A stretch of 64,000 nucleotides of DNA from Chromatiaceae bacterium (GTDB taxonomy: Bacteria; Pseudomonadota; Gammaproteobacteria; Chromatiales; Chromatiaceae). Below the pieces are notes generated by a model, which worked only from the letters and a program-made list of their open reading frames with translations, had not been told where the DNA came from and did not search any database. Position 1 is the first letter of the stretch. Each line of letters starts with the position of its first letter. A program made the translations under genes and the position numbers. The stretch covers positions 620,001 through 684,000 of the forward strand of contig JACKMX010000003.1 of the NCBI GenBank assembly GCA_024235175.1, read 5' to 3'. Positions 51,993-61,601 of the stretch are shown piece by piece.

Positions 51993-52904
51993 ATGATACG
52001 CCAGCGAACACTGAAAAATGTTATCCGTGCGACAGGTGTCGGGCTGCATACCGGAGAGAAGGTTTTTCTTACCCTTAGGCCGGCTGCGGTCAACTCTGGT
52101 ATCGTCTTCAGACGGGTCGATCTGGACTCACCTGTGGAGATAAAGGCATGTCCGGAAAATGTCGGGGATACACGACTGTCAACCACGCTTCAAAGCGGCG
52201 GTGTAAAGGTCTCTACGGTTGAACACCTGTTATCCGCGTTTGCGGGTCTTGGAATAGACAACGCTTATGTGGATGTCAGCGCACCGGAAGTACCCATCAT
52301 GGACGGCAGTGCAGGACCTTTTGTGTTTCTGATCCAGTCTGCAGGTGTTGAGGAGCAGAACGCAGCCAAACGCTTTATCCGAATTAAAGAGAAGGTCTCT
52401 GTCGTGGACGGTGATAAGAGTGCGGCGTTTGAACCTTTCGATGGATTCAAGGTTGCTTTTGCCATAAATTTTGACCACCCGGCATTCACCGAGCGCACTC
52501 AGTTCTCGTCGATCGATTTCTCCTCAACCTCTTTCGTGAAAGAGGTGAGCCGGGCCAGAACATTCGGTTTTCTGCAGGAGATCGAGATGTTGCGCGAAAA
52601 TGAACTGGCGTTGGGTGGAAGTATGGACAATGCCATCGTCGTCGATGACTTTCGGATCCTCAATGAGGACGGCCTGCGTTACGAAGACGAATTCGTTAAA
52701 CACAAAATCCTGGATGCGATAGGCGACCTGTACCTGCTTGGCCACAGCCTGATCGGAGCATTTAACGGATATAAATCCGGCCATGCCCTTAACAATCGTC
52801 TGCTCAAAGCGCTGGTAGCAAAGAAGTCAGCCTGGGAGGAGGTGACATTTGAGGAGGGCGACCGGGTGCCGATATCCTACATGAAGCCGATACATGCCGG
52901 ATGA
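51993..52904 (+). CDS. lpxC: UDP-3-O-acyl-N-acetylglucosamine deacetylase
   Basis: This zinc amidase carries out the committed step of lipid A synthesis. The 303-residue protein has RQRTLKNVIRATGVGLHTGE, the zinc His region STVEHLLSAFAGLGIDN, VPIMDGSAGPF, and the HKILDAIGDLYLLG motif. Its presence indicates an LPS-containing outer membrane. AAGGAA lies before ATG 51993. Confidence 0.98.
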   Translation: MIRQRTLKNVIRATGVGLHTGEKVFLTLRPAAVNSGIVFRRVDLDSPVEIKACPENVGDTRLSTTLQSGGVKVSTVEHLLSAFAGLGIDNAYVDVSAPEVPIMDGSAGPFVFLIQSAGVEEQNAAKRFIRIKEKVSVVDGDKSAAFEPFDGFKVAFAINFDHPAFTERTQFSSIDFSSTSFVKEVSRARTFGFLQEIEMLRENELALGGSMDNAIVVDDFRILNEDGLRYEDEFVKHKILDAIGDLYLLGHSLIGAFNGYKSGHALNNRLLKALVAKKSAWEEVTFEEGDRVPISYMKPIHAG

Positions 52905-52980
52905 GGGGATAGCGCCAATTTCCGATCTGATCCCGGGCTTTTTCATGCGGGAATTCTGACTAAATTCGTACTCCGGCAAC

Positions 52981-53415
52981 TCAGCGGCCATGGCGAGATA
53001 ACCGCTCGAGTGCTTGCCTTAAGCCGGAGTCGTCGATGGTTTTCGCGGTTTTTTCGATAAGGATGCTGTTTTCAAGGCTCAGCTGCCGTGCAGCATGCCT
53101 GTTGGTTCCTCTGTTTCCAGAAGGAAGTGTGATGCGGACCGTGAGTTTTTCGATCTTCACTCCCCTATCGATAAGACGGTCGCGAAGCGCACGGGAGCCA
53201 AACCGCAGCCTGCTAGCCCAGGCCGACGAATCGGTGTAGAGAACAAGCTGTTTTTTTCGAATCAATGCAGCCAAAAGATGCGCACTGACCGATGCTTCAA
53301 GTTCCCGTTTCACCAATGCAAGCAGAGCCGACTGTTCACGAATCTGGGCAACGAGTGCGGCTGCGCTGCCCGAATGGGTCAGGATATCTCCTAGGGCTCG
53401 GGGTATTCTGGGCAT
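52981..53415 (-). CDS. dciA: DciA-family (DUF721) replicative helicase loader
   Basis: This 144-residue protein has an N-terminal segment ALGDILTHSGSAAALVAQI and the DUF721 KH-like pattern LLALVKRELEASVSAHLLAALIRKKQLVLYTDSSAWASRLRFGSRALRDRL (residues about 30-80, described by its pattern). DciA is the ancestral loader of DnaB where DnaC is absent. It is convergent with lpxC and divergent from the M23 gene, in the place where Enterobacteria carry secM. Confidence 0.88.
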   Translation of the reverse strand: MPRIPRALGDILTHSGSAAALVAQIREQSALLALVKRELEASVSAHLLAALIRKKQLVLYTDSSAWASRLRFGSRALRDRLIDRGVKIEKLTVRITLPSGNRGTNRHAARQLSLENSILIEKTAKTIDDSGLRQALERLSRHGR

Positions 53416-53516
53416 ATCACTTAGTTTTTTTGATTTAAAAAGAGAATTTCTATACTATCCGCGATCTGACCCAAAATTTCTTGATGATTTCATATCAAGC
53501 TGGCAGAGCAGATTAA

Positions 53517-54434
53517 ATGAAGGTCAACTCCCCGAAAAGTTCGCGTAAATTTTCCAACGGCAACGATTTTACCCATCTGTTGCTCATGGCTCTACCTCTG
53601 GCGGCACTGTTGACTGGCGGAGCCCTGTGGGCGGGATACCAGCTGGGGATTGAGGCCGGTGCTCCGGATTCAAACGGACAAATGGCGGCCTTCGGTTTGC
53701 AGCAGGAGACCGGCAGGCAGCACAGAGAATTGGAACAAGCTCGTCAACAGGCCCGTGCCCATCTGGATGCGATGGCACTGCGGCTGGGGGTTATGCAGGC
53801 GAAGCTTTTGCGCATGGAGGCGTTGGGCGAGCAGCTGGTGAAGATAGGTGAGCTGGATCCCAGTGAGTTCAATTTCGATGAGCCTCCCCCGCAGGGAGGA
53901 TTGGAATCTTCGGAAGATGCAATTTCCGTGGAACTGCCCGAACTGTTTACCGAAATGGATCTCTTGTCGCGCAACATTGCCGATCGTACCCATAAGCTGG
54001 AGCTGATGCAGGGGATGATCGTCGACGGTAAAATCCAGGAGAATCTGCAGCCGGACGGCCGGCCGGTCGAGAAGGGCTGGATCTCATCCAATTATGGCTA
54101 CCGCAAGGATCCGTTTAACGGGAAAAAGACTTTTCACCGGGGTGTGGATATCGCCAGCAAGCGGGGGTCACCTGTACATGCGGTGGCTTCAGGAGTGGTT
54201 ATGGAAGCCAGACGAAAATCGGGTTACGGGTATCACATAGAGATAAATCATGCCGATGGACTGGTTACAAAGTATGCTCACAACAGCGCGATATTTGTTG
54301 AGCCGGGAGACCTGGTAGAGAAAGGAGATATTATCGGCCTGGTCGGGTCAAGCGGTCGTTCGACCGGTCCCCACGTTCATTTCGAGATCACCCACAACGG
54401 CAAAAGTGTCAATCCGGCAAAATACCTCGAGTAA
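53517..54434 (+). CDS. M23-family peptidoglycan endopeptidase (membrane-anchored)
   Basis: This 305-residue protein has one N-terminal membrane helix (LLLMALPLAALLTGGALWAGY), a coiled coil (QHRELEQARQQARAHLDAM), and a C-terminal LytM domain. Zinc-ligand motifs are FHRGVDIASKRG (HxxxD, about 203) and GPHVHFEI (HxH, about 287). The intact motifs suggest an active enzyme rather than a NlpD/EnvC-type activator. It lies between dciA and secA, a common place for such a peptidase in gammaproteobacteria without secM. Confidence 0.9.
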   Translation: MKVNSPKSSRKFSNGNDFTHLLLMALPLAALLTGGALWAGYQLGIEAGAPDSNGQMAAFGLQQETGRQHRELEQARQQARAHLDAMALRLGVMQAKLLRMEALGEQLVKIGELDPSEFNFDEPPPQGGLESSEDAISVELPELFTEMDLLSRNIADRTHKLELMQGMIVDGKIQENLQPDGRPVEKGWISSNYGYRKDPFNGKKTFHRGVDIASKRGSPVHAVASGVVMEARRKSGYGYHIEINHADGLVTKYAHNSAIFVEPGDLVEKGDIIGLVGSSGRSTGPHVHFEITHNGKSVNPAKYLE

Positions 54435-54580
54435 AAATCACTCCCTGAGAATGCTCTTATTTCCTGCGCGGTGCCAGCTCCCTTGCAAAGATGAGTCCGG
54501 CTTGGAAATTGAACAATAGTCATTGAAATTGAGGTATCATCCTCTATCTTTTTGCCACTAACGATGGAAATCCCAGGTTA

Positions 54581-57403
54581 ATGCTTAGCGATATTCTCAG
54601 CAAGGTCTTCGGCAGCCGCAATCAGCGGCTTATAAAGCGTATGTCGAAGTCTGTTATGCAAGTCAATGCACTGGAAGAGGGGCTGCAGGCCCTTTCGGAT
54701 GAGCAGCTGCGGGACAGGACCATGGAGTTCAGGGAGCGCCTGAAAGGCGGGACAAGTCTGGACGATATCCTGATTGAAGCATTTGCAGTGGTGCGCGAGG
54801 CCGGGCGGCGCACGATGAACATGCGCCATTTCGATGTCCAGCTGATCGGTGGCATGGTACTCAACCAGGGGAAAATCGCCGAAATGCGCACCGGTGAAGG
54901 CAAGACACTGGTTGCCACATTGGCGGTGTACCTCAATGCGCTGCCGGGAAAGGGCGTTCATGTGGTGACAGTTAACGACTATCTCGCCAGACGCGACGCC
55001 GCATGGATGGGAAAAATCTACCACTTTCTGGGGATGACGGTTGGGGTGATCAACTCTTCCGGGGGATTGGGCCCGGATTCGTCGTCGTTTCAGTATGACC
55101 CGGCCGAGGGGGGGAAGGAGAGCGGCACACCGCATCTGCGCCTGGTTTCGCGCAGGCAGGCCTATGATTGTGACATCACCTACGGCACCAATAACGAGTT
55201 CGGTTTCGACTACCTGCGCGACAACATGGCGTTCAGCGCGGACCAGAGGGTGCAGCGAGAAAAATATTTTGCAGTGGTGGACGAGGTCGACTCCATCCTC
55301 ATCGATGAGGCGCGAACGCCGCTGATCATATCCGGTCCGGCTGAGGACAGCTCAGAGCTGTACACCAAAATTAATGGGATAATTCCGAGCCTGACCAGGC
55401 AGGATCCGATCGAAGGCGAAGACGGCAAGCCTGATTTCGGCCCAGGCGATTATTCCGTTGATGAGAAAGGCCGGCAAGTCTACCTGAGTGAGGAAGGTCA
55501 CCAAAAGGTAGAGGAGATGCTGGTGGATATGGGTTTGCTGGAGAATCAATCCAGCCTTTACGACGCGGCGAACATCAACCTGATTCATCATGTCAATGCC
55601 GCGCTGCGGGCGCACGTACTGTTTCACCGTAATGTGGAATATATTGTGCGCGACGGCGAGATTGTCATCGTCGACGAGTTCACCGGCAGGACCATGCCGG
55701 GACGGCGTTGGTCTGAGGGGTTGCATCAGGCGGTGGAAGCAAAGGAGAAGGTGCGTATCCAGAACGAAAACCAGACGCTGGCCTCCATCACTTTTCAGAA
55801 CTACTTTCGCCTCTACGAAAAGCTCTCCGGTATGACCGGTACAGCGGATACAGAAGCACCTGAATTTTTACAGATCTACCGCCTGGAAGTGGTCGTAATC
55901 CCGACCAACGAACCGATGATCCGGGATGACAAGGGTGACCTGGTCTATCTCACGTCGACAGAAAAATACAGTGCGATAATCGAGGATATCCGCGACTGTG
56001 TGAAACGTGGCCAGCCGGTATTGGTGGGAACCGCTTCGATTGAAACCTCCGAGCTGATCTCCGGGCTGCTGAACAAGCAGAAAATCGAGCACCAGGTGTT
56101 AAATGCAAAACACCATGCCAGAGAGGCAACCATTATTGCCGAAGCTGGCCGCCCGGGCGCGGTCACCATTGCCACCAATATGGCGGGCCGGGGCACCGAC
56201 ATTGTACTGGGTGGAAATCCCGAGATGGAGATCGAGGCGTTGGGGAACGAATCGGATCGGGCAGCTGTTGAGAAGATTCGTCAGCAATGGAGGGAGCGCC
56301 ATCAGCAGGTGCTGGATGCCGGCGGTCTGCATGTGGTGGGTACCGAAAGGCATGAATCGCGTCGTATCGACAACCAGCTGCGCGGTCGTTCCGGGCGCCA
56401 GGGAGATCCGGGCTCGACCCGCTTCTATCTCTCGCTGGAAGACAATCTGATGCGCATATTCGCCTCCGACAGAGTTGCCTCCATCATGCAGAAGCTTGGC
56501 ATGGAAGAGGGCGAGGCGATCGAACATCCCTGGGTGACCAAGGCCATAGCCAATGCACAGCGTAAGGTGGAAGGGCGCAACTTCGATATTCGCAAGCAGC
56601 TTCTCGAATATGACGATGTGGCCAACGATCAACGCAAAGTGGTGTACGAGCAGCGCAACGAACTGATGAATACGGATGATATATCCACTTCCATCACTGC
56701 GCTGCATCAGGAGGTGGTCAACGCATTGATCGATCAATATATACCGCCGGAGAGCCTGGATGAGCAGTGGGATGTTGCCGGCCTGACCGAGGCGCTGGAG
56801 AAGGAATACAGCCTCAACTACCCGCTGCAGCAGTGGCTGGATGAGGACGACACTCTGCATGAGGAGACATTGCGGCAACGTATCATAGGTGAGATGAAGA
56901 GTGCCTATGAGGCCAAGGAGGTGCTGGTTGGCAGTGAAAATCTCAGGCTCTACGAAAAGGCGGTAATGTTGCAGATTCTCGATGCTCACTGGAAGGAGCA
57001 TCTTGCCGCCATGGACTATCTGCGACAGGGCATACATCTACGCGGCTATGCCCAGAAAAATCCAAAGCAGGAGTACAAGCGGGAAGCGTTCGAGATGTTC
57101 TCGGCGATGCTGAATGAAATCAAAAAGGAAGTTGTTTCGGTTCTGACCAAGGTCCAGGTTCAGTCTCCAGAGTCGATACAGGCGACAAGGCAGGCCCGGT
57201 CACAGGAGGAGTTTCAGTTTCAACATGAGGAGTTTTCCGGTTTTGGGGACGAAGAGGCCGATCTCTCAGGACAAACCCCCGCGAGCGGTGAAGCCGGACC
57301 TCAGCAGCCTTTCGTTCGGCCTGAGCGAAAGATTGGCCGCAATGAACCTTGTCCATGTGGCTCGGGTAAAAAGTACAAACAGTGCCATGGCAGTTTGCAG
57401 TAG
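54581..57403 (+). CDS. secA: Preprotein translocase ATPase SecA
   Basis: This motor of the Sec pathway pushes proteins through SecYEG. The 940-residue protein has Walker A MRTGEGKTLVA (about residue 105), DEVDSILIDEARTPLI, the second nucleotide fold with TNMAGRGTDIVLGGN, RIDNQLRGRSGRQGDPGS, and a C-terminal SecB/zinc motif CPCGSGKKYKQCH. It starts with ATG 54581 without a strong ribosome site. No SecM arrest peptide is seen. Confidence 0.98.
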   Translation: MLSDILSKVFGSRNQRLIKRMSKSVMQVNALEEGLQALSDEQLRDRTMEFRERLKGGTSLDDILIEAFAVVREAGRRTMNMRHFDVQLIGGMVLNQGKIAEMRTGEGKTLVATLAVYLNALPGKGVHVVTVNDYLARRDAAWMGKIYHFLGMTVGVINSSGGLGPDSSSFQYDPAEGGKESGTPHLRLVSRRQAYDCDITYGTNNEFGFDYLRDNMAFSADQRVQREKYFAVVDEVDSILIDEARTPLIISGPAEDSSELYTKINGIIPSLTRQDPIEGEDGKPDFGPGDYSVDEKGRQVYLSEEGHQKVEEMLVDMGLLENQSSLYDAANINLIHHVNAALRAHVLFHRNVEYIVRDGEIVIVDEFTGRTMPGRRWSEGLHQAVEAKEKVRIQNENQTLASITFQNYFRLYEKLSGMTGTADTEAPEFLQIYRLEVVVIPTNEPMIRDDKGDLVYLTSTEKYSAIIEDIRDCVKRGQPVLVGTASIETSELISGLLNKQKIEHQVLNAKHHAREATIIAEAGRPGAVTIATNMAGRGTDIVLGGNPEMEIEALGNESDRAAVEKIRQQWRERHQQVLDAGGLHVVGTERHESRRIDNQLRGRSGRQGDPGSTRFYLSLEDNLMRIFASDRVASIMQKLGMEEGEAIEHPWVTKAIANAQRKVEGRNFDIRKQLLEYDDVANDQRKVVYEQRNELMNTDDISTSITALHQEVVNALIDQYIPPESLDEQWDVAGLTEALEKEYSLNYPLQQWLDEDDTLHEETLRQRIIGEMKSAYEAKEVLVGSENLRLYEKAVMLQILDAHWKEHLAAMDYLRQGIHLRGYAQKNPKQEYKREAFEMFSAMLNEIKKEVVSVLTKVQVQSPESIQATRQARSQEEFQFQHEEFSGFGDEEADLSGQTPASGEAGPQQPFVRPERKIGRNEPCPCGSGKKYKQCHGSLQ

Positions 57404-57449
57404 CTGAGGCGCTTTCCCGACCTGAACTGTTTTTTCCGGAAATCCATCG

Positions 57450-58661
57450 ATGATTGACCAATCTCCCCCGTTTGTTCCTGTGGCTGGTATCAGGCTGGGA
57501 ACCACGGCGGCGGGAATCAGGTACCGGGACAGAAGAGATCTGGTTGTCATAGAGTTGGCTGCCGGATCAACCTGTGCGGCCGTATTTACCCGCAACCAGT
57601 TCTGTGCTGCACCGGTGGTGGTGGCGCGCGACCACCTGAGCAGGCAGCAGCCGAGCTATTTGCTGATCAATTCGGGAAATGCCAATGCGGGCACCGGGAA
57701 AGAAGGCATGCAGAGTGCGATAGAGTCCTGCCGTTCGCTGGCAGCACTATGCGGCTGTTCCGAGGATCGGGTTCTTCCCTTCTCCACCGGTGTGATCGGA
57801 GAGGCGCTTCCGCTGGAACGGCTGGTGGCAGCTCTCCCCGATGCGCTCGGTTCACTTGACGAAAACGGCTGGTTGCATGCGTCCCGCGCCATCATGACCA
57901 CAGATACGGTTCCCAAGCTGTTCTCGCGTCGGATTGAATTTCAGGATGGGTGCTTCACCGTCACCGGCATGGCCAAAGGATCCGGCATGATCCGGCCGGA
58001 TATGGCGACCATGCTTGCCTATGTAGCAACCGATCTGGCGCTGGACAGCAGGCTGTTAGACCAGTCTCTGCAACAGGCCGTTGAGCCATCATTCAATTCG
58101 ATCACCGTGGATGGGGATACATCGACCAACGATGCCTGCGTACTGGTGGCCACGGGTAAATCCGGGTGTGAACCGGTGCGGGATCCGCAAAGTGAAGTTT
58201 ACGGGTTGTTTTGCGATGCGGTGGAGTCTGTATGCATGGACCTTGCACTTGCCATTGTCAGGGATGGCGAGGGTGCCACCAAACTGGTAAGCGTCAGGGT
58301 TGAGGATGCATTGAGCAGTGCCGAAGCGCGCACGGTTGCTTTTACTATTGCACACTCGCCTTTGGTGAAAACGGCACTCTTCGCCTCCGATCCCAACTGG
58401 GGCCGCATCCTCGCCGCAATCGGCCGTGCGGGTGTACCTGATCTTGAGATCGACCGTGTGGAGTTGTGGCTGGGAGATGTCTGTGTTGTCAGCGGCGGTG
58501 GACGGGCTGATGGATATACCGAAGCTGCCGGACAGGCAGTCATGGATAAGCAGGAGATCCTCATCCGGGTGGTGCTGGGAAGAGGTGTGGCTTTCGCAAC
58601 TGTTTATACCTGCGATCTCTCCAATGAATACGTGAGAATAAACGCGGAGTATCGCTCCTGA
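57450..58661 (+). CDS. argJ: Bifunctional ornithine/glutamate N-acetyltransferase ArgJ
   Basis: This enzyme recycles the acetyl group from acetylornithine to glutamate. The 403-residue protein has the autoprocessing site in KGSGMIRPDMATMLAY (cleavage before the Thr of ATML), DGDTSTND, and the C-terminal SNEYVRINAEYRS. With argD-argF elsewhere in the window it completes the cyclic arginine route. It lies 46 bp after secA; its TGA overlaps the probable start region of the Nudix gene. Confidence 0.96.
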   Translation: MIDQSPPFVPVAGIRLGTTAAGIRYRDRRDLVVIELAAGSTCAAVFTRNQFCAAPVVVARDHLSRQQPSYLLINSGNANAGTGKEGMQSAIESCRSLAALCGCSEDRVLPFSTGVIGEALPLERLVAALPDALGSLDENGWLHASRAIMTTDTVPKLFSRRIEFQDGCFTVTGMAKGSGMIRPDMATMLAYVATDLALDSRLLDQSLQQAVEPSFNSITVDGDTSTNDACVLVATGKSGCEPVRDPQSEVYGLFCDAVESVCMDLALAIVRDGEGATKLVSVRVEDALSSAEARTVAFTIAHSPLVKTALFASDPNWGRILAAIGRAGVPDLEIDRVELWLGDVCVVSGGGRADGYTEAAGQAVMDKQEILIRVVLGRGVAFATVYTCDLSNEYVRINAEYRS

Positions 58662-59596
58662 GAAGTGTTCACGTCGCAGTGGCGGTAATCCAGGACGAGA
58701 ACGGACGGATACTGCTTAGCCGGCGAGCGGATCATGCTCACCAGGGCGGGTTATGGGAGTTTCCCGGCGGAAAACTGGATCCCCAGGAGACGCTGCAGCA
58801 TGCTCTCAAACGGGAAATCCGGGAGGAGTTGGGGATCGATGTGCACGCCCACTCTCCCTTGATCCGCATCAATCACAGTTATCCGGACCGCAGGGTGTTG
58901 CTGGATGTGCACCGAGTTACCGCATTCAGCGGTGTTCCTTCAGGTAGAGAGGGGCAGCCACTCGTTTGGGTGGATCCGGAGTCGATGCATGCATATCCAA
59001 TGCCTGCCGCGGACCTGCCAATTGTGACCGCACTGCGGCTGCCGGACAGCTATCTGATCACCGGCCGTGATTTTTCTGATAAACAGGCTTTTGTAGAGCG
59101 CTTTCGCGAGAGACTGGCAGAGGGTCTGCGCCTGATCCAGTTTCGTGCACCTGGTATGGAACCTCACGCTTTTCTGAAAATGGCTGAAGAGCTCGTGGAT
59201 CTGTGTAGAGCGGAGGGCGCCAGGCTGTTACTCAACGCTACACCAGAGCTGACAACTGTATGCGGCGCTGACGGCGTCCACCTGACCAGCCGGCGGCTCA
59301 TGTCGCTGGACAGGCGTCCCCTTTCTGCCGGGCAGTGGGTTGCCGCATCCTGCCATAACCTAATCGAGCTGCGACATGCGCAAGAGATCGGTGTCGATTT
59401 TGCCGTGCTCTCCCCTGTGCTTGCCACAGCCTCACATCCTGAGGCAGAACCACTTGGATGGCAGCGTTTTATGGATTTGGTTGAGCAGGTGAATATTCCT
59501 GTTTATGCATTGGGAGGTTTGCTGCCCCAAATGATCGGGCAGGCCCGTGAATATGGCGGGCAGGGTATTGCGGCTATTCATGGGCTCTGGCGTTAG
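58658..59596 (+). CDS. Nudix hydrolase (MutT-like) fused to a ThiE/TenI-like domain
   Basis: This protein of about 305-312 residues has an N-terminal MutT domain (about 1-130) with a complete Nudix box, GKLDPQETLQHALKREIREE followed by LGI. A C-terminal ThiE/TenI-like barrel starts at about residue 130 (LITGRDFSDKQAF, LRLIQFRAPGM, GVHLTSRRLM, YALGGLL). It is expected to hydrolyse 8-oxo-dGTP; the second domain's role is unknown. The first NTG in frame is GTG 58679, but that cuts the first beta strand (VHVAVAVIQDENG). A CTG at 58658 that overlaps the argJ stop would keep it, so the start is uncertain. Confidence 0.88.
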   Translation: MRSVHVAVAVIQDENGRILLSRRADHAHQGGLWEFPGGKLDPQETLQHALKREIREELGIDVHAHSPLIRINHSYPDRRVLLDVHRVTAFSGVPSGREGQPLVWVDPESMHAYPMPAADLPIVTALRLPDSYLITGRDFSDKQAFVERFRERLAEGLRLIQFRAPGMEPHAFLKMAEELVDLCRAEGARLLLNATPELTTVCGADGVHLTSRRLMSLDRRPLSAGQWVAASCHNLIELRHAQEIGVDFAVLSPVLATASHPEAEPLGWQRFMDLVEQVNIPVYALGGLLPQMIGQAREYGGQGIAAIHGLWR

Positions 59597-59603
59597 CAGC
59601 CTG

Positions 59604-59795
59604 TCACTCTTCAGGCTGGCGGAATGGTTCGGCCTGCTCAGGTTCTCCGTGGATGCGGTGACCCTCGTTCAGCCACTCGCCGAGATCGATCAGCCTGCAG
59701 CGCTCGCTGCAGAAGGGCCTCCATGGAGAGTCCTGAGTCCAGGAAAAGCTGATTTTGCAGGTGGGGCATCTGGCCTTCGTTTGACGTTGCTTCAT
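59604..59795 (-). CDS. yacG: DNA gyrase inhibitor YacG (zinc protein)
   Basis: This 63-residue protein has the YacG zinc pattern CPTC near the start and FCSERCRLIDLGEWLNEG, giving four cysteines. In E. coli it binds GyrB. It is converging with the Nudix-ThiE gene, 7 bp away. Confidence 0.93.
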   Translation of the reverse strand: MKQRQTKARCPTCKISFSWTQDSPWRPFCSERCRLIDLGEWLNEGHRIHGEPEQAEPFRQPEE

Positions 59796-59827
59796 CTCTA
59801 ACCTGGATCACTGCTGTCCCACAAACT

Positions 59828-59929
59828 CCCTCTCCCTCTGGGAGAGGGCTGGGGTGAGGGAATCTAATAAAGGTAAGTTACTGTTTTTATATATCCCCTC
59901 ATCCTGTCCTTCTCCCTGAGGGAGAAGGG
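59828..59929. repeat. Interspersed inverted repeat between yacG and zapD
   Basis: CCCTCTCCCTCTGGGAGAGG (extended to 59860) and the near-complementary segment 59896-59929 (CCCTCATCCTG...GAGGGAGAAGGG) are inverted arms 35 bp apart. Each arm is itself a small palindrome (CTCCC...GGGAG). This is a familiar proteobacterial intergenic palindrome pattern. I see no gene in 59796-60080 otherwise. Confidence 0.8.
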
Positions 59930-60080
59930 ACCGCAGTTTGATGAATTTCATGTCAATTAAACGATAAAGAATATATCCTCAGTCGGCCGTAATCACCGAT
60001 ACGTCGCTCCTTCCGAAATTTCCTTGTGAAACCAAAACACTGCGCGAATTCGTCACAAACTCATGAAACATCCGGGCTGT

Positions 60081-60860
60081 CTAAAGAATACAGGTATTCA
60101 AGGAGAAGGGTACGTCCATACGGGTCTGGCTGGGCCGTTCTTCTTCGGTCGGTTCCAGAAATCGTACGGTGAAGCGGTGTTTGCCTCCACTAATCTCTGC
60201 GAACAGCTGTGTCTCCCTGGACAGGCTTACACGCACCAGTTGTGCAGGTGCCTGCGGATCGATATTGCTCTGGAAAAATCCCCCACTGGCCAGCTCTTCG
60301 GTTGGACTGGTGCTGCTCCTTATCAGTGAAAGCAGCAATTCCACGGCCAACTCGATTGGTTGCAATGTATACAGCCAGGCTTTGGTCTCGGCTTGCCTGA
60401 ATTCGACCGGCTGCTCCAACCAGAAGTGATAGTGGGGCAGATCGAATGCACAACTTCCTCCCGGAATGCTGCTGCGCTGCAGGATGCTTTTCAGGAACTC
60501 GTTGTTGCGCATTGCATGCCCGATCTGGCCATCGATGGAAAAAATTCCATCTGTTGCATTTGCCAGCTCATCGAGAATGATATCCAGACGCTCGGTATCG
60601 ACTCCGGGTTTCCGCCGGATACTGGCCAGCTTCTCACGCTGGCGATCCAACTCCTTTATCAGGTCCGCCTTGATATCCGCCCTTGAGAAGATATTGACCA
60701 TATTCAGTAACGCATCTATAGCGGATCGGCTGCTCCAGGTGTCTGAATTAGGCAGGTAATGATTGGCTTCATGAAACAGGTGTTCCAGCCGCAGCAGCGT
60801 CCGCATTTTTTCGTTCAACGGATGCTCAAAAGTAATCTTGTCCGGCGTGGCGGATGACAT
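60081..60860 (-). CDS. zapD: Cell division protein ZapD
   Basis: This FtsZ-bundling protein has 259 residues with KITFEHPLNEKMRTLLRLEHLF (about 8-29), a conserved DLPHYHFWL (about 140) and basic, all-helix then beta-strand pattern of the family. It binds the FtsZ C-terminal peptide that is intact at 50582. The order pilC-pilD-coaE-zapD-yacG on this strand is the usual gammaproteobacterial one. Confidence 0.95.
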   Translation of the reverse strand: MSSATPDKITFEHPLNEKMRTLLRLEHLFHEANHYLPNSDTWSSRSAIDALLNMVNIFSRADIKADLIKELDRQREKLASIRRKPGVDTERLDIILDELANATDGIFSIDGQIGHAMRNNEFLKSILQRSSIPGGSCAFDLPHYHFWLEQPVEFRQAETKAWLYTLQPIELAVELLLSLIRSSTSPTEELASGGFFQSNIDPQAPAQLVRVSLSRETQLFAEISGGKHRFTVRFLEPTEEERPSQTRMDVPFSLNTCIL

Positions 60861-60989
60861 GATTCTCCAGTTAAAACGATTAGGTAAATGGCGGTGACAG
60901 GGGGTTATTCTCTAATATTTACCCCTCTGAGGTAAATAGCTTCACCCTGAGATCGGGAAGAACTGGAATGGAGGAAGCAGAAATCAGTA

Positions 60990-61601
60990 TTAATTTTTTT
61001 GCTGGCAAAGGCCGGATTGTGCCAGGTAACGATGGTGCAATGCCTCCACCTGGGGTTCGAGTGCCTCCAGTGGACCGGAGTTTTCGATCACATCATCGGC
61101 GATCTGAAGCTTGCTCTCCCGACTGCTCTGGGCTGCCAGAATTGCGCGGACTCTTTCCGGTCCGGTCCGGTCGCGCCGACTGACACGCTCTATCTGTACC
61201 TCTTCCTTGCAGTCCACGACCAGCACGCGATCTACGCCAGCTGTCTGACCGGTCTCCTGCAGCAGCGGAATGGAGAGAATGGCATAGGGGGCATGTATAA
61301 CCTCAAGCCGTTGACGCATCGTCCGCCTGATAAGTGGGTGTAGTATGGATTCGAGATCCTCTCTGGCCTGCGCATCGTTAAAAACAATTTCACGCAGCTG
61401 CGCACGATCCAGGCTGCCGTCCGCTGCCAGTACATGGTTGCCAAATCTACGTACGATCTGAGCTAATGCGGGCTGCCCAGGCCAAACCAGCTCACGCGCA
61501 ACTTTGTCTGCGTCGATCACCGGAACCCCCAGTCGTTCGAACAGATCGGTCACCGCGGACTTGCCGCAGCCGATACCGCCGGTGAGTCCGACTACCAGCA
61601 T
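60990..61601 (-). CDS. coaE: Dephospho-CoA kinase
   Basis: This enzyme phosphorylates dephospho-CoA, the last step of CoA synthesis. The 203-residue protein has the P-loop VGLTGGIGCGKSAVTDLF, VIDADKVARELVWPG, HPLIRRTMRQRL and VVDCKEEVQIERV. ATG 61601 has GAGGAAG 9 nt upstream. That ribosome site lies inside a small ORF that fills the gap to pilD. Confidence 0.96.
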   Translation of the reverse strand: MLVVGLTGGIGCGKSAVTDLFERLGVPVIDADKVARELVWPGQPALAQIVRRFGNHVLAADGSLDRAQLREIVFNDAQAREDLESILHPLIRRTMRQRLEVIHAPYAILSIPLLQETGQTAGVDRVLVVDCKEEVQIERVSRRDRTGPERVRAILAAQSSRESKLQIADDVIENSGPLEALEPQVEALHHRYLAQSGLCQQKN

